DNA from: Eucalyptus grandis
Lineage: Eukaryota; Streptophyta; Magnoliopsida; Myrtales; Myrtaceae
DNA: 64,000 nt
Direction: 5' to 3'
Assembly: GCF_016545825.1 (NCBI RefSeq)
Contig: NC_052619.1
Span: 70,938,115-71,002,114, forward strand
Shown here: piece by piece, positions 23,827 through 35,937 of the stretch
Numbering within the stretch: position 1 is the stretch's first letter
Layout: each line of letters opens with the position of its first letter
Position numbers and translations under genes: made by a program
Notes under the pieces: model-generated
What the model was told of the DNA's origin: nothing
Databases searched by the model: none
Seen by the model: the letters and a program-made list of their open reading frames with translations, nothing else

Positions 23827-26800
23827 TCACGGTGGATAGGTCCCCGTGCGTCGAATGTAATCGAGAGTTTCCCTAAGGCCATGCTTCTCCACTGCCTCGT
23901 TTCCTAACCTAAATCCCTCTCCATAGGCCTCTGAAATATCATTCTTTATTTGAAGTTTAAGAAACTCGCTCAGTTGTATCTCAAAGTCTGACCATTTGCC
24001 CTTCTTCGAAGTCGATGAAGCGGAAGATGATGGCAAGGAGGATGACGAAACATCATTTGTGGAGCTTAAATTGATCGCAAAATCTAACCACATATAAGCC
24101 AGAACTTGACAAATGCCTTCTTCAACCTCTGGAGCAAGGTTAGGAAAACCTGAAAATTATGGACATTAGTTCTGTCCCTCTAAAACTTTTACAGGAAAAG
24201 GAAAAACAAATGCAGTATTGACTTCTTTTGAGTAATGCCCATATCTCTGTACATTTTTATCAAATAGGCTGTTTCTATTAAATTAAAATAACAGCAGATA
24301 CCACAGGCCATAAAAGAACCTTCGAGTTGAAGCCAAGCATGCATCATCTCATGTGCCAGGATTGAGCCTGTTAACAGCCTGTTTTCCGAAGAACGATCAG
24401 CACGGTGCAATGATCATACAGAAGAAAAACTGAGATTTGCTGCAAAACTTCACATTACCTGGGTAGACCATGCAAAATGAGGATTGCATTCACGTTGCAT
24501 GAGTGAACCAGCTTATGAGGCTTAGGTATCGTAGCAAGAAGGTTGCCTACTTCAATTCTTGCCCCTCGCATATCCTGTTGGATTATTGAAAAGCGGTTCT
24601 GAAATCCCTTTTTTTCCCCATCAAATACAGTCACAATACAGTCACAATGTAAACATTTGATGATAGCCCAATCTAGTCAAGAGCTTTTCTTACAGTGGGA
24701 ACACTCCGCCCTTCTGATAAGCATAGTCCTCTAGTTTCGTGTGAGTGATGATGCCCCTTAACAAGTTTCAAGTGAGTATGAAAACCACAAAAAGGAAAAA
24801 AAAAAATTAAAAACAAATGTTGATATTTGGAACCATATTCACCTAGATAAGACTTGCATCAGTACTTACATTGGTTTCTCCTTCCATTGCTTCGTTCAGC
24901 GCTTGTCTTCCAACCAAGAGTAGAGGAATCTGCTTGTCCACTTTCATATTCATACCTTTATAGAATTTTCGTATTTCGAGATAAAGAGGCTGACACTCGT
25001 CGGTATCCATAATTGCAGATTGTAGACACTCTAGACATAGCTTTCGACCGTCATCAAGCGACAAGTACGTCGTGTCTCTTGACTACACAGATTTGACGTT
25101 CTTATGTCAGCAATGAGATGGGAAAATTGAAAAGTGCTCTATAGCCTAGAGTTAATGTCCTACAGTTCTACCAGCAAGCAAAGCAGGATGTTCATGTGTG
25201 GGAACTCACTTCCATCCTGTCACAGCTAGAACATCTTGGAGTCCCATCTTGCTCATGTGCTGGGCAATAAATTTGCTTCCAGAAAGGAAGAAACGCGTAC
25301 TCCATTCCCTCGTTGTTTGTTGGCAGCTATGTGACGCAAAACAAGCAGAGCGTTTATAGGAAGCACAACTTTTCATTTTAGATGTAGCAATTTTATGACA
25401 GACTACACTTAAGAAAAATGGAAAGAAAGTGTCGTCGTAGATTTGTCGGTATAAAATTTGTATTATGAGAAAATCAAAACAGCAGATGGCTTTGAGTCTG
25501 ACATTCAGTACCATAACTGGGGCATTTCCTGTGCCTTGCAGTGTAGTAACTAAGTATTGTAATAATTAATTATGAGTCTCGGGAGTATATTAGTTAATTC
25601 TGGAGTGAATATGAGTTTCCCCACACGACTTTTATGCTGAAGATTATTAGTTGAGGAAGGAAAAGCTCCAAGAGTACCCTGAGCTGCTTCTTCGATTAGT
25701 TTTTAATCGTTATGGTTTTCACTTCATTTGCTTCTTCAGTCTTGTAAAACAGGAAAGACTTCCAAAAAGTATTCTCGAACACCCTCTAAGTCAATTCCCT
25801 TTCATGTTTTTATCAAAAGTCAAGACCTGCCAGACTGTCTTACGGTTTTGCAGTCTGAACTTTATACGGAGGATGACACTTTCCATAGCTCGGGACTTTC
25901 ACTTGATAATCCTTTGTAAACAACCTTTCAATACAGCACCGTTCAATGAGAAAGGACTTACATAATTCCTGCAAACGTCACATCTTAGCTGATGGTAGTC
26001 TCTGTAGCATTTTTTATGATAGGGGTGTTCCCCGGACACTGAAAACTGCAATATCAATCTTTCGTTACATAGTATATACTGTGGAAACTAATATAGTTGA
26101 AAAACTCATAGGCCAAACCTCAATCCGAAGTTAAGTGGACATAAAAATTTACCTCAGGATCAGCGATTGCAAGATCACATGCGTGGCAGCGAAAGCATTT
26201 CGAATGCCAATCAGCATCCATGCACCTCAGGAAATCTCCAAGACCAATCTCACTCTTGCATCCTGCACAGATTCTGAATGACTGATGTTGTAAGTAAAGT
26301 TGATTGTGAGATAAGTCCTTCTAAAAAGAGGACCTTAGTCTGAATATGAGAACGTAACATAAAATATGCATGAGAAGTACTGTTACACCAATCATGCATT
26401 CTATGCCAGAGAGCTGCTGAGAACTTATGGAACCCGCAAGTCGATTTGCAGATAATTTCTCAAAAGAAATTGCTTCTGTACAACAATAGAACTGACATCA
26501 AATCAAATAGCCATATTTTTTTCTTGAGATTCAACAAATCTCAACACCTATTCCAGCAACTTGTGCTAAACTTTACTATATATGAATTTAACAAATTAAT
26601 TCTTCAGCCCCCCAAATTGGAACTGGATTCATCATCCACATGTTTTTGCCCCATACCAATTGGAAAACTCAGTTCCTTGACAACACTAGTTAAATGTCAC
26701 AATCTCTATATTCTATGCCTGACCTGTTACATCTACATAAAATATTAGCTTCAGCACATTTCTATTCATGACTGAAACTTCTCTCCAACTACACAGTAAA

Positions 26801-28573
26801 TCACAGGAAAAGAGAGGTTACAGAGGAATTCTACATATTCCAATCAGTATCAAAGCTAAAGCCACTCTATTTCACAAACTTCTACCTTCCATCTCAAGAC
26901 TTGGACATTGTATTGTCTCATATCCTTTTTGATATCTCAGCAATAAGAGAAGCCTTGAACTGTTAAAAAGAAAGAAAGATACTAGAAACCTCTCAAAATG
27001 AAAGATGGAAATTGGACTGACATTTCAAAGATAACCAAAGACAAGAAAGCTCAACAGCTGAATATACCTTGAGTCTGAAGATGAAACTGGATGAGGTTGA
27101 ATTGAATTTTCATAGCTCTGTCTAGATTCTTCTACAATTAAACTTTCTTGGAGAGCTATGGCGAGCAGTTCATCCTCCACCAACTGAGTTTTATCATGAC
27201 ATTTGTCTATATCTAGCAGGGCTTTAGATGCTTGTTCATATTTGGATTGATATTGATCATCTAGGGAAAGATTCAACAGACGAATCATGAAATCACTCAA
27301 TCATTTATGTAAACTTTTTTATTGACAAGTGAGAAATATTGTTGCACAAACACGCTAGAAAGGGGGATTAATCCTGCATACAAGCCCTCACCAAAAACGA
27401 CTAGCAAGAAATCCCCCAAGAACAAAGAGAGTTGTGACCACTAAAACAAACAGCAAATTTACTTTCCTTGGACAATCTAAATCTCACATGAATATTTGGC
27501 AGCATGAGCAATCTCAAAGACTGAATAGCTACGTGATTTATGGATTCTAAGATTTCTAGCTCTCAATGTATGATAGTGAAAGACATTGCAAGCTAGCTTA
27601 TGCAATATACAACCAGAGGCTTTGCCTTTAAAAAGAGCTGATGACCATTTCAAACCTTCTTCCCATGAGCCAGGCATTTTGGAAATCTGCATAACTGAAG
27701 GATGGATGCCCATAACAGACAAATTATGGGGAACCACCAGAGAAATTATGGGGAACCACTTATATATGTAGAATTTACATATGTAACTTTTGAACATATA
27801 ATGAAGTATATTGGTAGTAGAAAAGAAAAGCATGAAGTGGTTATGGTACAAAAAGGTGAACAGATTCAATAATTCGCAACTCCAACTTCAGCAACACTAA
27901 ATAGCCTACAGGCGATCTATTCTATATAAAAGAGGGTAAGAAGAATTGAAATAGAGAGTAAGAACAAGGCTTGAATACATTCTTTTGCGTATGCTGCAGT
28001 ACTTTTGCTTCTAAGTCATTCACTCTTGACAGATTAATTTCAGAGGCATCGCACATTCACCGCATTATTGATGAGATAAGAATCCCTGTGTAATCATTCA
28101 ATCAAATGTTCATCGTAAATGCTTACAGTTTGGTGATGCACCAATGAAATTTTTACCTTTCTGATCTTCTTCTGAAAGCGAAAGGGCAATTGCATGATCT
28201 ATAGCATCCCTCTCATCATATTCTGTTAACTTGTTCTGCATCCAAATTCTCAACTATGTAAACGTGACAAGAAGGTGCCTTCAAAGAGAGTTAAGGACAA
28301 AATCCACAAGCTAATAAGAGTTTTGTGACATTCCCTCTTTTTGGAAAAATAGCTTCCAATGAAGAAAATGACTGCATCATTTCCCCTTTTTGTCCAATAA
28401 ATGGGTCATAGAAATAGACAATTTCCAATTTTAGTTAAAGCACGGGAAAAACCTACAAAAACCGTTTATACCGCAGAATTTTGTTGACTTATCCAGAATC
28501 TGTGACCATCAGTATTTTGCTGATGTTGTCTTCCATGGCCAAGACCTTCGAGTGTCTGGGAATACCTCTCCAT
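23827..28573 (-). CDS. DA1-like ubiquitin-dependent peptidase, copy A (UIM-LIM-HEMMH)
   Basis: DA1 family: ubiquitin-activated zinc metallopeptidase limiting cell proliferation and organ size (established for Arabidopsis DA1/DAR1). Exons (minus): 28573-28472, 28235-28142 (or 28157), 27260-27068, 26273-26153, 26045-25962, 25326-25210, 25082-24870, 24756-24694, 24574-24459, 24378-24320, 24149-23827; all phases agree, 494 residues. UIM1 ([10 protein letters not shown]) in exon 2, UIM2 ([11 protein letters not shown]) in exon 3, LIM zinc ligands in exons 4-5 ([19 protein letters not shown]), LIM-like domain in exon 6, active site HEMMH at 377-381, conserved tail [16 protein letters not shown]. 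The first exon (34 codons) has the same length as copy C but a very different protein sequence, as if locally scrambled. A non-coding leader exon is likely at 29484-29519. Confidence 0.93.
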
Positions 28574-29483
28574 GATGCAAAATGTTGCTAGTCAATAGCA
28601 GCAAGCACTTAAAGTAAAGACCTGCAGCTGTGAAGATAAAATCTTAGCGACTGCTTTGGGTGAACTGAAGCACAAACATCTTATGGTAATAGAGGAATGT
28701 TAAAGCTACCTCAGTGGTCCCAAAATAACTCATAGGCAGTGGATCAATCACTAAGTTTTTAGGCATTAGTAAAATAGAATTGCATACATCAGAAAAAAAA
28801 TAAAAATAATCAGATCATTTGTATTGAAGAAAAGAAATGAGGACCTTCGAAGTAAAAGATGCATAAACTGACTCGACGGATCCTAAACGAGCTCTATTCA
28901 GCATCCAGATTCTATATAACATTGGATGAAGCAAAAGAAGTGACAGCCCACAAGAACTAAGACCATAAACATGACTAACAGGTGACGGACAGGAAATTAA
29001 GATTTCTTGCGCATTTTGGACGTCCTATTTCATGAATGAGTTGAAACTTGCAAAAGCGATTTCATTCGTGGCGAGCCATAGGCCCACAGTATTGTCTCGA
29101 GCAGGAGGAAATGGACGAAAATAATAAGATCGATAAGAAGTAGCTTAGTTCGATAAATGTTGCCTACTAGACCATAAGATGCCCTTTAGAAGGACCGCCA
29201 TAACAAGTCTCAAGGAAATTAGGAGAGTGATTTTCTATATTCTCTCTCAATTTCATATTTAGCTGAGCTTCTTCCACATCAACAGAAGGGTGATCATAAT
29301 TCAGCCCAAGACCAATAACATACTAAAAGAGAAAAAAAAAAAAAACAGAAAGTAGTTAAGTCTTGTTCTGGACATGGATCACAAAATGCTCAAAACACTG
29401 CTGTCCGATTGCAATAATTAAACAAGTTATCAACAGTTCTATGAGTATATAGATAGATAGAGCACTGTATCTCGGAAACCCAC

Positions 29484-29519
29484 CAGTGATCAAACAAGAA
29501 TCTTCAGAAACAGAGGAAT
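29484..29519 (-). other. Probable non-coding leader exon of DA1-like A
   Basis: Thirty-six bases between an acceptor (TTTTACAG) and a donor (CACTG/GTGGGT) on the minus strand. Related mini-exons with the same flanking signals occur upstream of copy B (about 41710-41745) and copy C (50038-50076), which supports the call. Confidence 0.5.
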
Positions 29520-29591
29520 CTGTAAAAGAAGTGGAAAAAGAGAAGCAAAAATCAATGTCCCTCAGCAAAGTTCAGTCTTCTAAGAAAAACC

Positions 29592-29618
29592 AAAAAAAAA
29601 AAAAAAAAAAAAAAAAAA
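29592..29618. repeat. Poly(A) tract
   Basis: Twenty-seven consecutive A bases in the DA1-like A leader region, absent from the matching place in block B. Confidence 0.85.
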
Positions 29619-30230
29619 CGTCACGAGGAGAAATAAGAACCTGAGTTGCATAAACTATTAAACAATGGGTGAATCCCAGTCAAAATGGTAACACTTAAAC
29701 AAATTTCAAAGATCATGAAGCTGGTGACCCTCTATGTCAGTATGTGATGCATGGACATACCTTGATCAGACAACAGAAGGAGTGAGATTGTTAGAGAGTA
29801 AAGTGAAGAGCAACTGGACTTGAGTATGGAGTTTTTAATGTCCACGCTTTCTTCTTTTTGTGAAAAGCTGGTCCTCACCTTCTAACCGGTTTCCTCCATG
29901 TAACTACAGACTACTGGTCAAAAAGCTAGAGCGTTTGTCGTTTTGATTATATAATTTATATGCACTCTTACGTAAGGTGACCAGTCCACAGAATTTAGTA
30001 ACATACTTGCAAAGCATTTGCACTTATCTCTCTTTTTTTTTTTTTTTTTTGGTAAACTCAAAGATAATACAATATAATAGTAAATATATTGGAGATCCCG
30101 ACCTTAAACTTGTACTGATAAATTCCATTAAAAGATCCTTTATTATTTATTTTTTTATTTATTTACCGAGTGAGTCATAATCTTGTCATGTTGAAAGTGA
30201 GTGGAAAATTCTACCCCAAAGCAAGTAACA

Positions 30231-31916
30231 TTTGAATCATAATTTCTTATCTTTCTTTACTAAGTTAACCTCTTCCTATTTTACAAAAAAAGTATGTCTC
30301 CATTAATACATCGAATCTTCGGAATTATATATATAAGACAATTGATTTCATAAATATCTCACTATCTAAATTTAGATTTAAATCACTCTTATACAACTAT
30401 TTTTTTATTACCTGAACTAACTAAAAACTTTAAATATATGTCACGTATGGAAATGCGGTCCGTTGATAATAACTATAAAAATGAATTGAGTTGTTAAGAG
30501 TATTTTGATCTATTAATAGTAAAGACCGAAGTACAATCTTCTTTTTTTGACCTCACTCCTCTTTTGTATGTACATGGATTGAACCTCACAAGCCCTTTAC
30601 CAACGAGGCCACGTGCCTGTTGATGATTGGAGTAATGTTCGAGGAGAGTATATTCAGCCACAAAAAATCTACACCGAATGAAAAAAAGATCAAAATGGGG
30701 TTCTATGCAAAGGAATATAAGTGAGGAATTTCTCCTTTCTAACGAGGATTAGACATCGACCAAAAAAAAAAAAAAAACAAGGATTAGACGAATTTCGCCG
30801 GAAATATAATGATAGGACTTGGCAGAGGAGGTTAATTATCCTTTGCTCTCAACTAATTTTCCACATTTATGCTTGTACAAATTTGGGTTTTACACTTTCT
30901 CAGTTTCTCCATGGTAATTTATTTTTATATGTTCTTTTTCTTTCGAATAAGTGATTACTTCAGAGGTGAATGATGCTTTATGTTGCTCTTATTCAGGTGG
31001 CCTAGGAAATGTGAAGTCCGGTGGGTGGTGGCTTTAGTATTTGAAATTTCGTCAAGACAACTTTAGAAAAACAAATGTAAAATTTCATGGTTATTTTATT
31101 GCTATTTTTATTTGATACATTGTTCTCATCTAAGTATCATAGACACTGATACGCGATATGTGACACGACATGAATGATACGCCGACACGTCGTTTATCAA
31201 AAAACATATAATTCCAACACATTGAGTCATATTGTATATAAATATATATTTTGTATATATACATAATAAGTTATCATTTTTGTGATTATTGATTCAAATT
31301 CACAAATAAATATATATAAATAAAAACCCTAGAATGAATTTACATTAAAAACATTAATCTACCATTTATTAATATTTTTTATTGTTTAATTTGATAAATT
31401 CAACTTCATTCCAATAACCTATAAAATTTGAAGAGAAAAAAAAAACAATCACATTCTGGACTTGCATGTCAGAATTATCAGAAGAGAAGAGAAAAAACAT
31501 GAGTGGTGAGTTGTGTATCATAGGAAGTGAAAGTTAGAAGAGAAGATTATATTTTTCTTCTTTTCATATCTATTATTTTTATTGTTGTTTTTGTTTTTTT
31601 AATATATATACATTTTGATCCCTCATTTATTAAAATTTTTAAAAATTGATCTTACTTGTTGGAAACTTGTATATTGGAATTTCAATTCTAGTGTTGAGAA
31701 AGTTGATTAGGTGTTGGATTTTCCGACACGTGTTGACCAAGTGTTGAAGAGTATTCAAGAGTGTTGGAGAGCATTGGACAAATGTCCGAGTGTCTGACAT
31801 GATCCAAATTTTTCGAAGAGTGTCGGTGCTTCCCATGTCCTCACTAGGTGAGTATTTTATTAAACACAATTAGTGCATTCATCACTGGATGATTGTCAGG
31901 TAAAATAAACTACACA
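30231..31916. other. Spacer between duplication blocks with mobile-element debris
   Basis: AT-rich and without coding signal. About 31120-31260 and 31720-31850 carry repeated ACACG/GTGTCGGAC-type words in opposite orientation (GATACGCCGACACG on the left, CCGACACGTGTTG and GTGTCGGTGCTTCCCATG on the right), which suggests the ends of a decayed terminal-inverted-repeat transposon. Oligo-T (30028-30050) and oligo-A (30760-30777) runs occur here. Confidence 0.4.
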
Positions 31917-31929
31917 GGCCTATTATGAA

Positions 31930-34600
31930 TTAGTTTTAGGATCTGCCATCCTTTTCTCTAATCAAGCACTTCTACTCATTTTAGTTGCCAACTAAAATTA
32001 GACTACTGTCCATATTTACTCATTTTTCTAATGCCCACTGATACTGTAGAGTCATGATACAGGGCAACTCGCACAATCTGGAAACTTGAGTGAGTTCTCT
32101 GTGGTCCTTGACAATAATACGCTCTCTTTGCTCCCTTGGAGTTATTCTTATGTGTTTTTTCAATGAGGTCGACTATCTGATATTAAAATGTACGTTTTCT
32201 CTTTCTTCCTCTCATAATCATTTATTTGACCCATGACCTTGTTAAAATTATTTTCCTTTTGTTTATGTATTCTTGATATGTTTGTGAAATCTTCCGGTGA
32301 TCGGAAGCTGAGCTTATGTAATGATCCGGTCCTGTGAGGGATGGAAAAAGAGCATGCCTCGTGAGGATGGCGATGCGGGTGGGATTGAATCGAATCCCAT
32401 ATTGTCTAGGGAAGGTGACGTGATTTGCTATATAAAGAGTAGTACCACTCTTAACTGCGAAAATGCGTTTTCTGGGTGAAGCCTAGAGGAACAAAACTGT
32501 GCGGGTTTCGGTCCAAAACAGATAATATCTGGCAAGTGAGGCCAGAGGTCGGCCTTACAGTTTAAGCTTATATCTCAGTTCTCTTCAAACTGGTGGCTAT
32601 GTGATTGTCCATGACCATTAGGTGAAATCTCATGTCGCTGTGTGTCTCGTGTTTTTAATTTATTTTTCACTTTAAAGTAGTCTCTCACTGCATGTCTTCA
32701 GCTAATTTTTGTCTCTTTGACAGCTGAATATGTCCTTTTGACGATGTGTAATGTTGACATTCATATTGTTAAGGCGTGCTTACATGACAAATGCAATCTG
32801 TAGTGTCAAACCTGTTATAATTACGCTTATAATATTTTCTTTGTTTTTACGTAATTGCAGGCCTCTTTTAACGTTACCAACTTTTTGGTTGGTGATGACA
32901 ATTAGTGGGTTTCTTGCGTTGGCTATAAGCTTTACTTCTATGTGGTCTCTTCATCAAACAGGGGCCACCACGTACAGGTTTGAACGTTATGTTTGCTCTA
33001 CAATATTGCGCACGCTTAGAGCTTCTTAGATAGTGATTACTGCTTGTTGTGATTTACTAAAGGGAATCTGTTTTCGGCCAATAAATAGACTTTAAGGAGC
33101 TACTGGATGGACTAAGTTCTATTTTTCCCCCAGGGAAACATGGTTTTGACCTCCTGTTAGTTGAGCCCTGATTGCTCCCTGAAGGGTGACTAAGACACTA
33201 ACTATTCCATGGCTTTAGGAAGTAATTAAGAAAAGCATGGACTCTAATTAATGTTGACTTCAGAATGTTTGCTCTTATATTGACATTTCTCATCAGTTTT
33301 TCCACCTCATTTTTAGTTTAGACACCCAAGTCCTAGTTGGCAAAATTTTCAAACGAGGTGCATCTTGTTAACTTGAGAAGCGTGTGAATTCTCATATGTC
33401 AGTAAGAGTGTGCTGCTTCTTGCACCTTTTGTTTTACTTGTACTTCTATCAGGTTTAGTTTGTCTTAGAACATTATACTGTGTTTCACTTGTCATGCATG
33501 TTGTGTTTTTTGTTAAGTACCTTTCCCATTATGTAGGCTTGTTTTCAAATCTAATTGAACATTATGCTAGTTCATCTTACACAATAGTTTTCAAATCTCT
33601 TGAACTGGGCTTTAATTCTCTCAGTATGGTTACATCTTGTTGCACGTAGTTATGTTAGATTGAGGTTAGAGCTAGCTTTCTCTCTTCCATTTTATCATAT
33701 ACTGATATTTGTAGGTTAAATCTTTTTGCCAACTTGCATATAACATTTATACTCGATGATAATCTAAATTCATTTGCACTGTCAAAACATCATCAGTTAT
33801 TTTGCCGGTTCAAGTTTTTTTTTTTTGTTAGAATGTTTGTGTATTTTCCAAGTTGTACAATCAAATCATGTCAAACATTAACAGCTATAAATAAGTTGGG
33901 AGTACTTGGATGATAGGCTAAGTTTCTATTTTTGATTGAGTCGGACAGTCCTGATCGTTTGTTTAGCATAACAAAATTATTTTGTTTTAGCAATTTATAA
34001 AGTCAACGTTTGCATGTTTATGTCTACGGGTAAAAGCAAAAGGGAAGATGCAGGATTCAGTAAATTACCGACAACATACTTTCATTACTGGCCAACTATT
34101 AGCCGAAGATTTGTAAAGCCTAATAGGAAATCGTCCCATCTTTTCTTTGCCTTTTCTCTACCCAAACAATGCCCCTCTCTCCCTTCTTGAGCCTAATTGT
34201 CAAAAGATTTAAAAACTAAAAATTCTCCTCCTTGGTCTTGATCCATAAAAGAGTTGATTATGTGAGGAGATAATTGATTTTCACATTCACATTCGAAGAG
34301 GCATATTGATGCGATAAGATGGACTTTGAGGGAAAATGATTTATAATCATGCAAACAATATGTAGGTGATCTCTCATTGAGTAAGATCCCATTGTCTATT
34401 ACTGGCATCCTCCTATTCAAAGTACCTTGGAGAACTCTGCAAGCATTTTCTTTGGTAAATTTTTTCCCTCTAGTCAGCTTTACCATGACAGGCACTGCCT
34501 TGGTATAGCATGTCACGCGGTATTGTGTCTTGCAGGTCTTTTGGCTGGAGTATTTTTTGGCAGAGCCAAAATTCGGGAGAGTAATTCCGAGTTACTAATC
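31930..34600 (+). pseudogene. GONST1 3' fragment pseudogene (exons 5-8)
   Basis: Only the counterpart of GONST1 exons 5 to 8 is present; exons 1-4 were outside the duplicated block, so there is no start. Exon 5' (about 32035-32190) has several indels and no usable acceptor. Exon 6' (32861-32977) is intact at 117 bases with proper splice sites. Exon 7' (to 34454) has lost its acceptor and first codons and about nine bases after KVP. Exon 8' starts at 34536 and reads past the original stop because TCATAA has changed. A solo LTR interrupts the intron between exons 5' and 6'. Confidence 0.88.
32317..32559 (+). mobile_element. 243-bp solo LTR of a small (TRIM-like) retroelement
   Basis: Begins TGTAA and ends TTACA, the TG..CA inverted ends of an LTR. 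It is absent from the matching position in block A (after about 20284), which gives an empty site. The flanks GCTTA (32312-32316) and GTTTA (32560-32564) look like a 5-bp target-site duplication with one mismatch. Inside are CCCATATTGTCTAGG and a CTATATAAAG promoter-like element near 32436. It inserted after the block duplication. Confidence 0.8.
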
Positions 34601-35937
34601 AAACACTTGTTGCATGACTATTCTATGGTTTTCACATATCAAAGATCATCATTGCTGCTTTACAATTTGGTGAGAGGCAAATTAACTACTCGACACTGCA
34701 CATCAGCTCAATTTCTTCCTGTTGCTGAGGCTTTGTGCTCTGCTTCTCTTTGCTTGAAAGAGAAGAAGTTTGAGGGCTCTGTCAGTTGGGATCTTCTCTG
34801 TTGTATTCCACAAAGAGGTTACTCGCTAAATGTTGTATTAGGAAATATATCAGATCTATACTGTGTTGCTCCAGAGTGACTTTCTTCATGGCTGCATTAA
34901 TGAAGAAAGCGACTTGGCTAGCAGTTGCACTGTAGCAGAAGGCGGACTTTGCTTTATACAATTTTTCAAGAGTTCTTTCTGCTGTTTGGTGGAATTTATA
35001 TGTAGAGACCGCTCAACAGAGAGAAATGAAACATAATTATTATTAATTTCTCTAGTTTGTTCTGCAGATTTGATGTCTTGTGTTGATAATTATGGAGGCT
35101 ATGACATTTCCATCAAGCACTATGATTGGGGGTGTAAAATATTTTGTATGCAAACTAGAAGGCCTGAAGAAACCGCCGGTTCCAAAGAGCTCCGATGACA
35201 AATAACCATATGAAATTTGATCCTTAGTCCTGTTGTACACTCTTTGCAACTGAAGCTTTCACATTTATTACTTGGGCAATCTACGACATTCGCAGATTAC
35301 CTTATGCCTACTTAGAAAAGTGGTAAGTCTGAGGTCAACAGGGCATCAGCTTAGCTTGGGGTTCGGGGTAGGGTTGCTTGCAAAATTCTGTTTGAAAAAG
35401 CGAAGAAAATACTATGCAGTTTGTGGTAGTTGAAGAAGCAGTGTTGCTCTCTCGATCACCAGTAATGATTTGTTAAGAATTAGCAGTTATTGGTTGAAGT
35501 GTGGAAGTGCTGAAGTATAATTGCTCCTAATCCTTAAATCTCTAAATCGTGTGCAGGTGGTGAAGTTTGATTTATGGCATCCTTGGTCATTGGGTACTCC
35601 AAAGATGGGAACTGAACTGTTTGAACAAAAGCTAATTCCTCAAGAACTGATGCAGCAACTCTGCAAGATGAGATACATTGGCATTTCAACCAGTAAAAAA
35701 ATCACACAAGCATATGCGTAGGCACTTCCACCACACCGTTTCTGTTACTTTACAAAGAAAAATATCATATTTGTACTATACCTCTAGTTCTGACTTCTGC
35801 TATATAAACGTCAGGCAAAATTCAATGCTGATTTAATCATAAAATCTTCTAATGCTCTTGCCTGTGCGGTATTAAGTCGCTAATGCAAGGTGACTAATCA
35901 CTGAAAACCAAAGTTCCACAGACAGCCACTTAATAAA
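34601..35937. other. Spacer, duplicate of 22445-23826
   Basis: Readable homology to the GONST1/DA1-like A intergenic region with many substitutions and small indels. No gene of its own. Confidence 0.55.

Larger units (their letters stand above)
19860..30230. repeat. Segmental duplication, block A
   Basis: This block, from GONST1 intron 4 to upstream of DA1-like copy A, recurs in the same order and orientation at about 31917-42410. Homology is readable by eye through exons, introns and flanks at both ends. Block borders are approximate. Confidence 0.85.

Noticed and set aside
34427..34879. 150-codon frame over the GONST1 pseudogene end
   Set aside because: It fuses exon 7', an intron and exon 8' with the former 3' UTR; not a gene.
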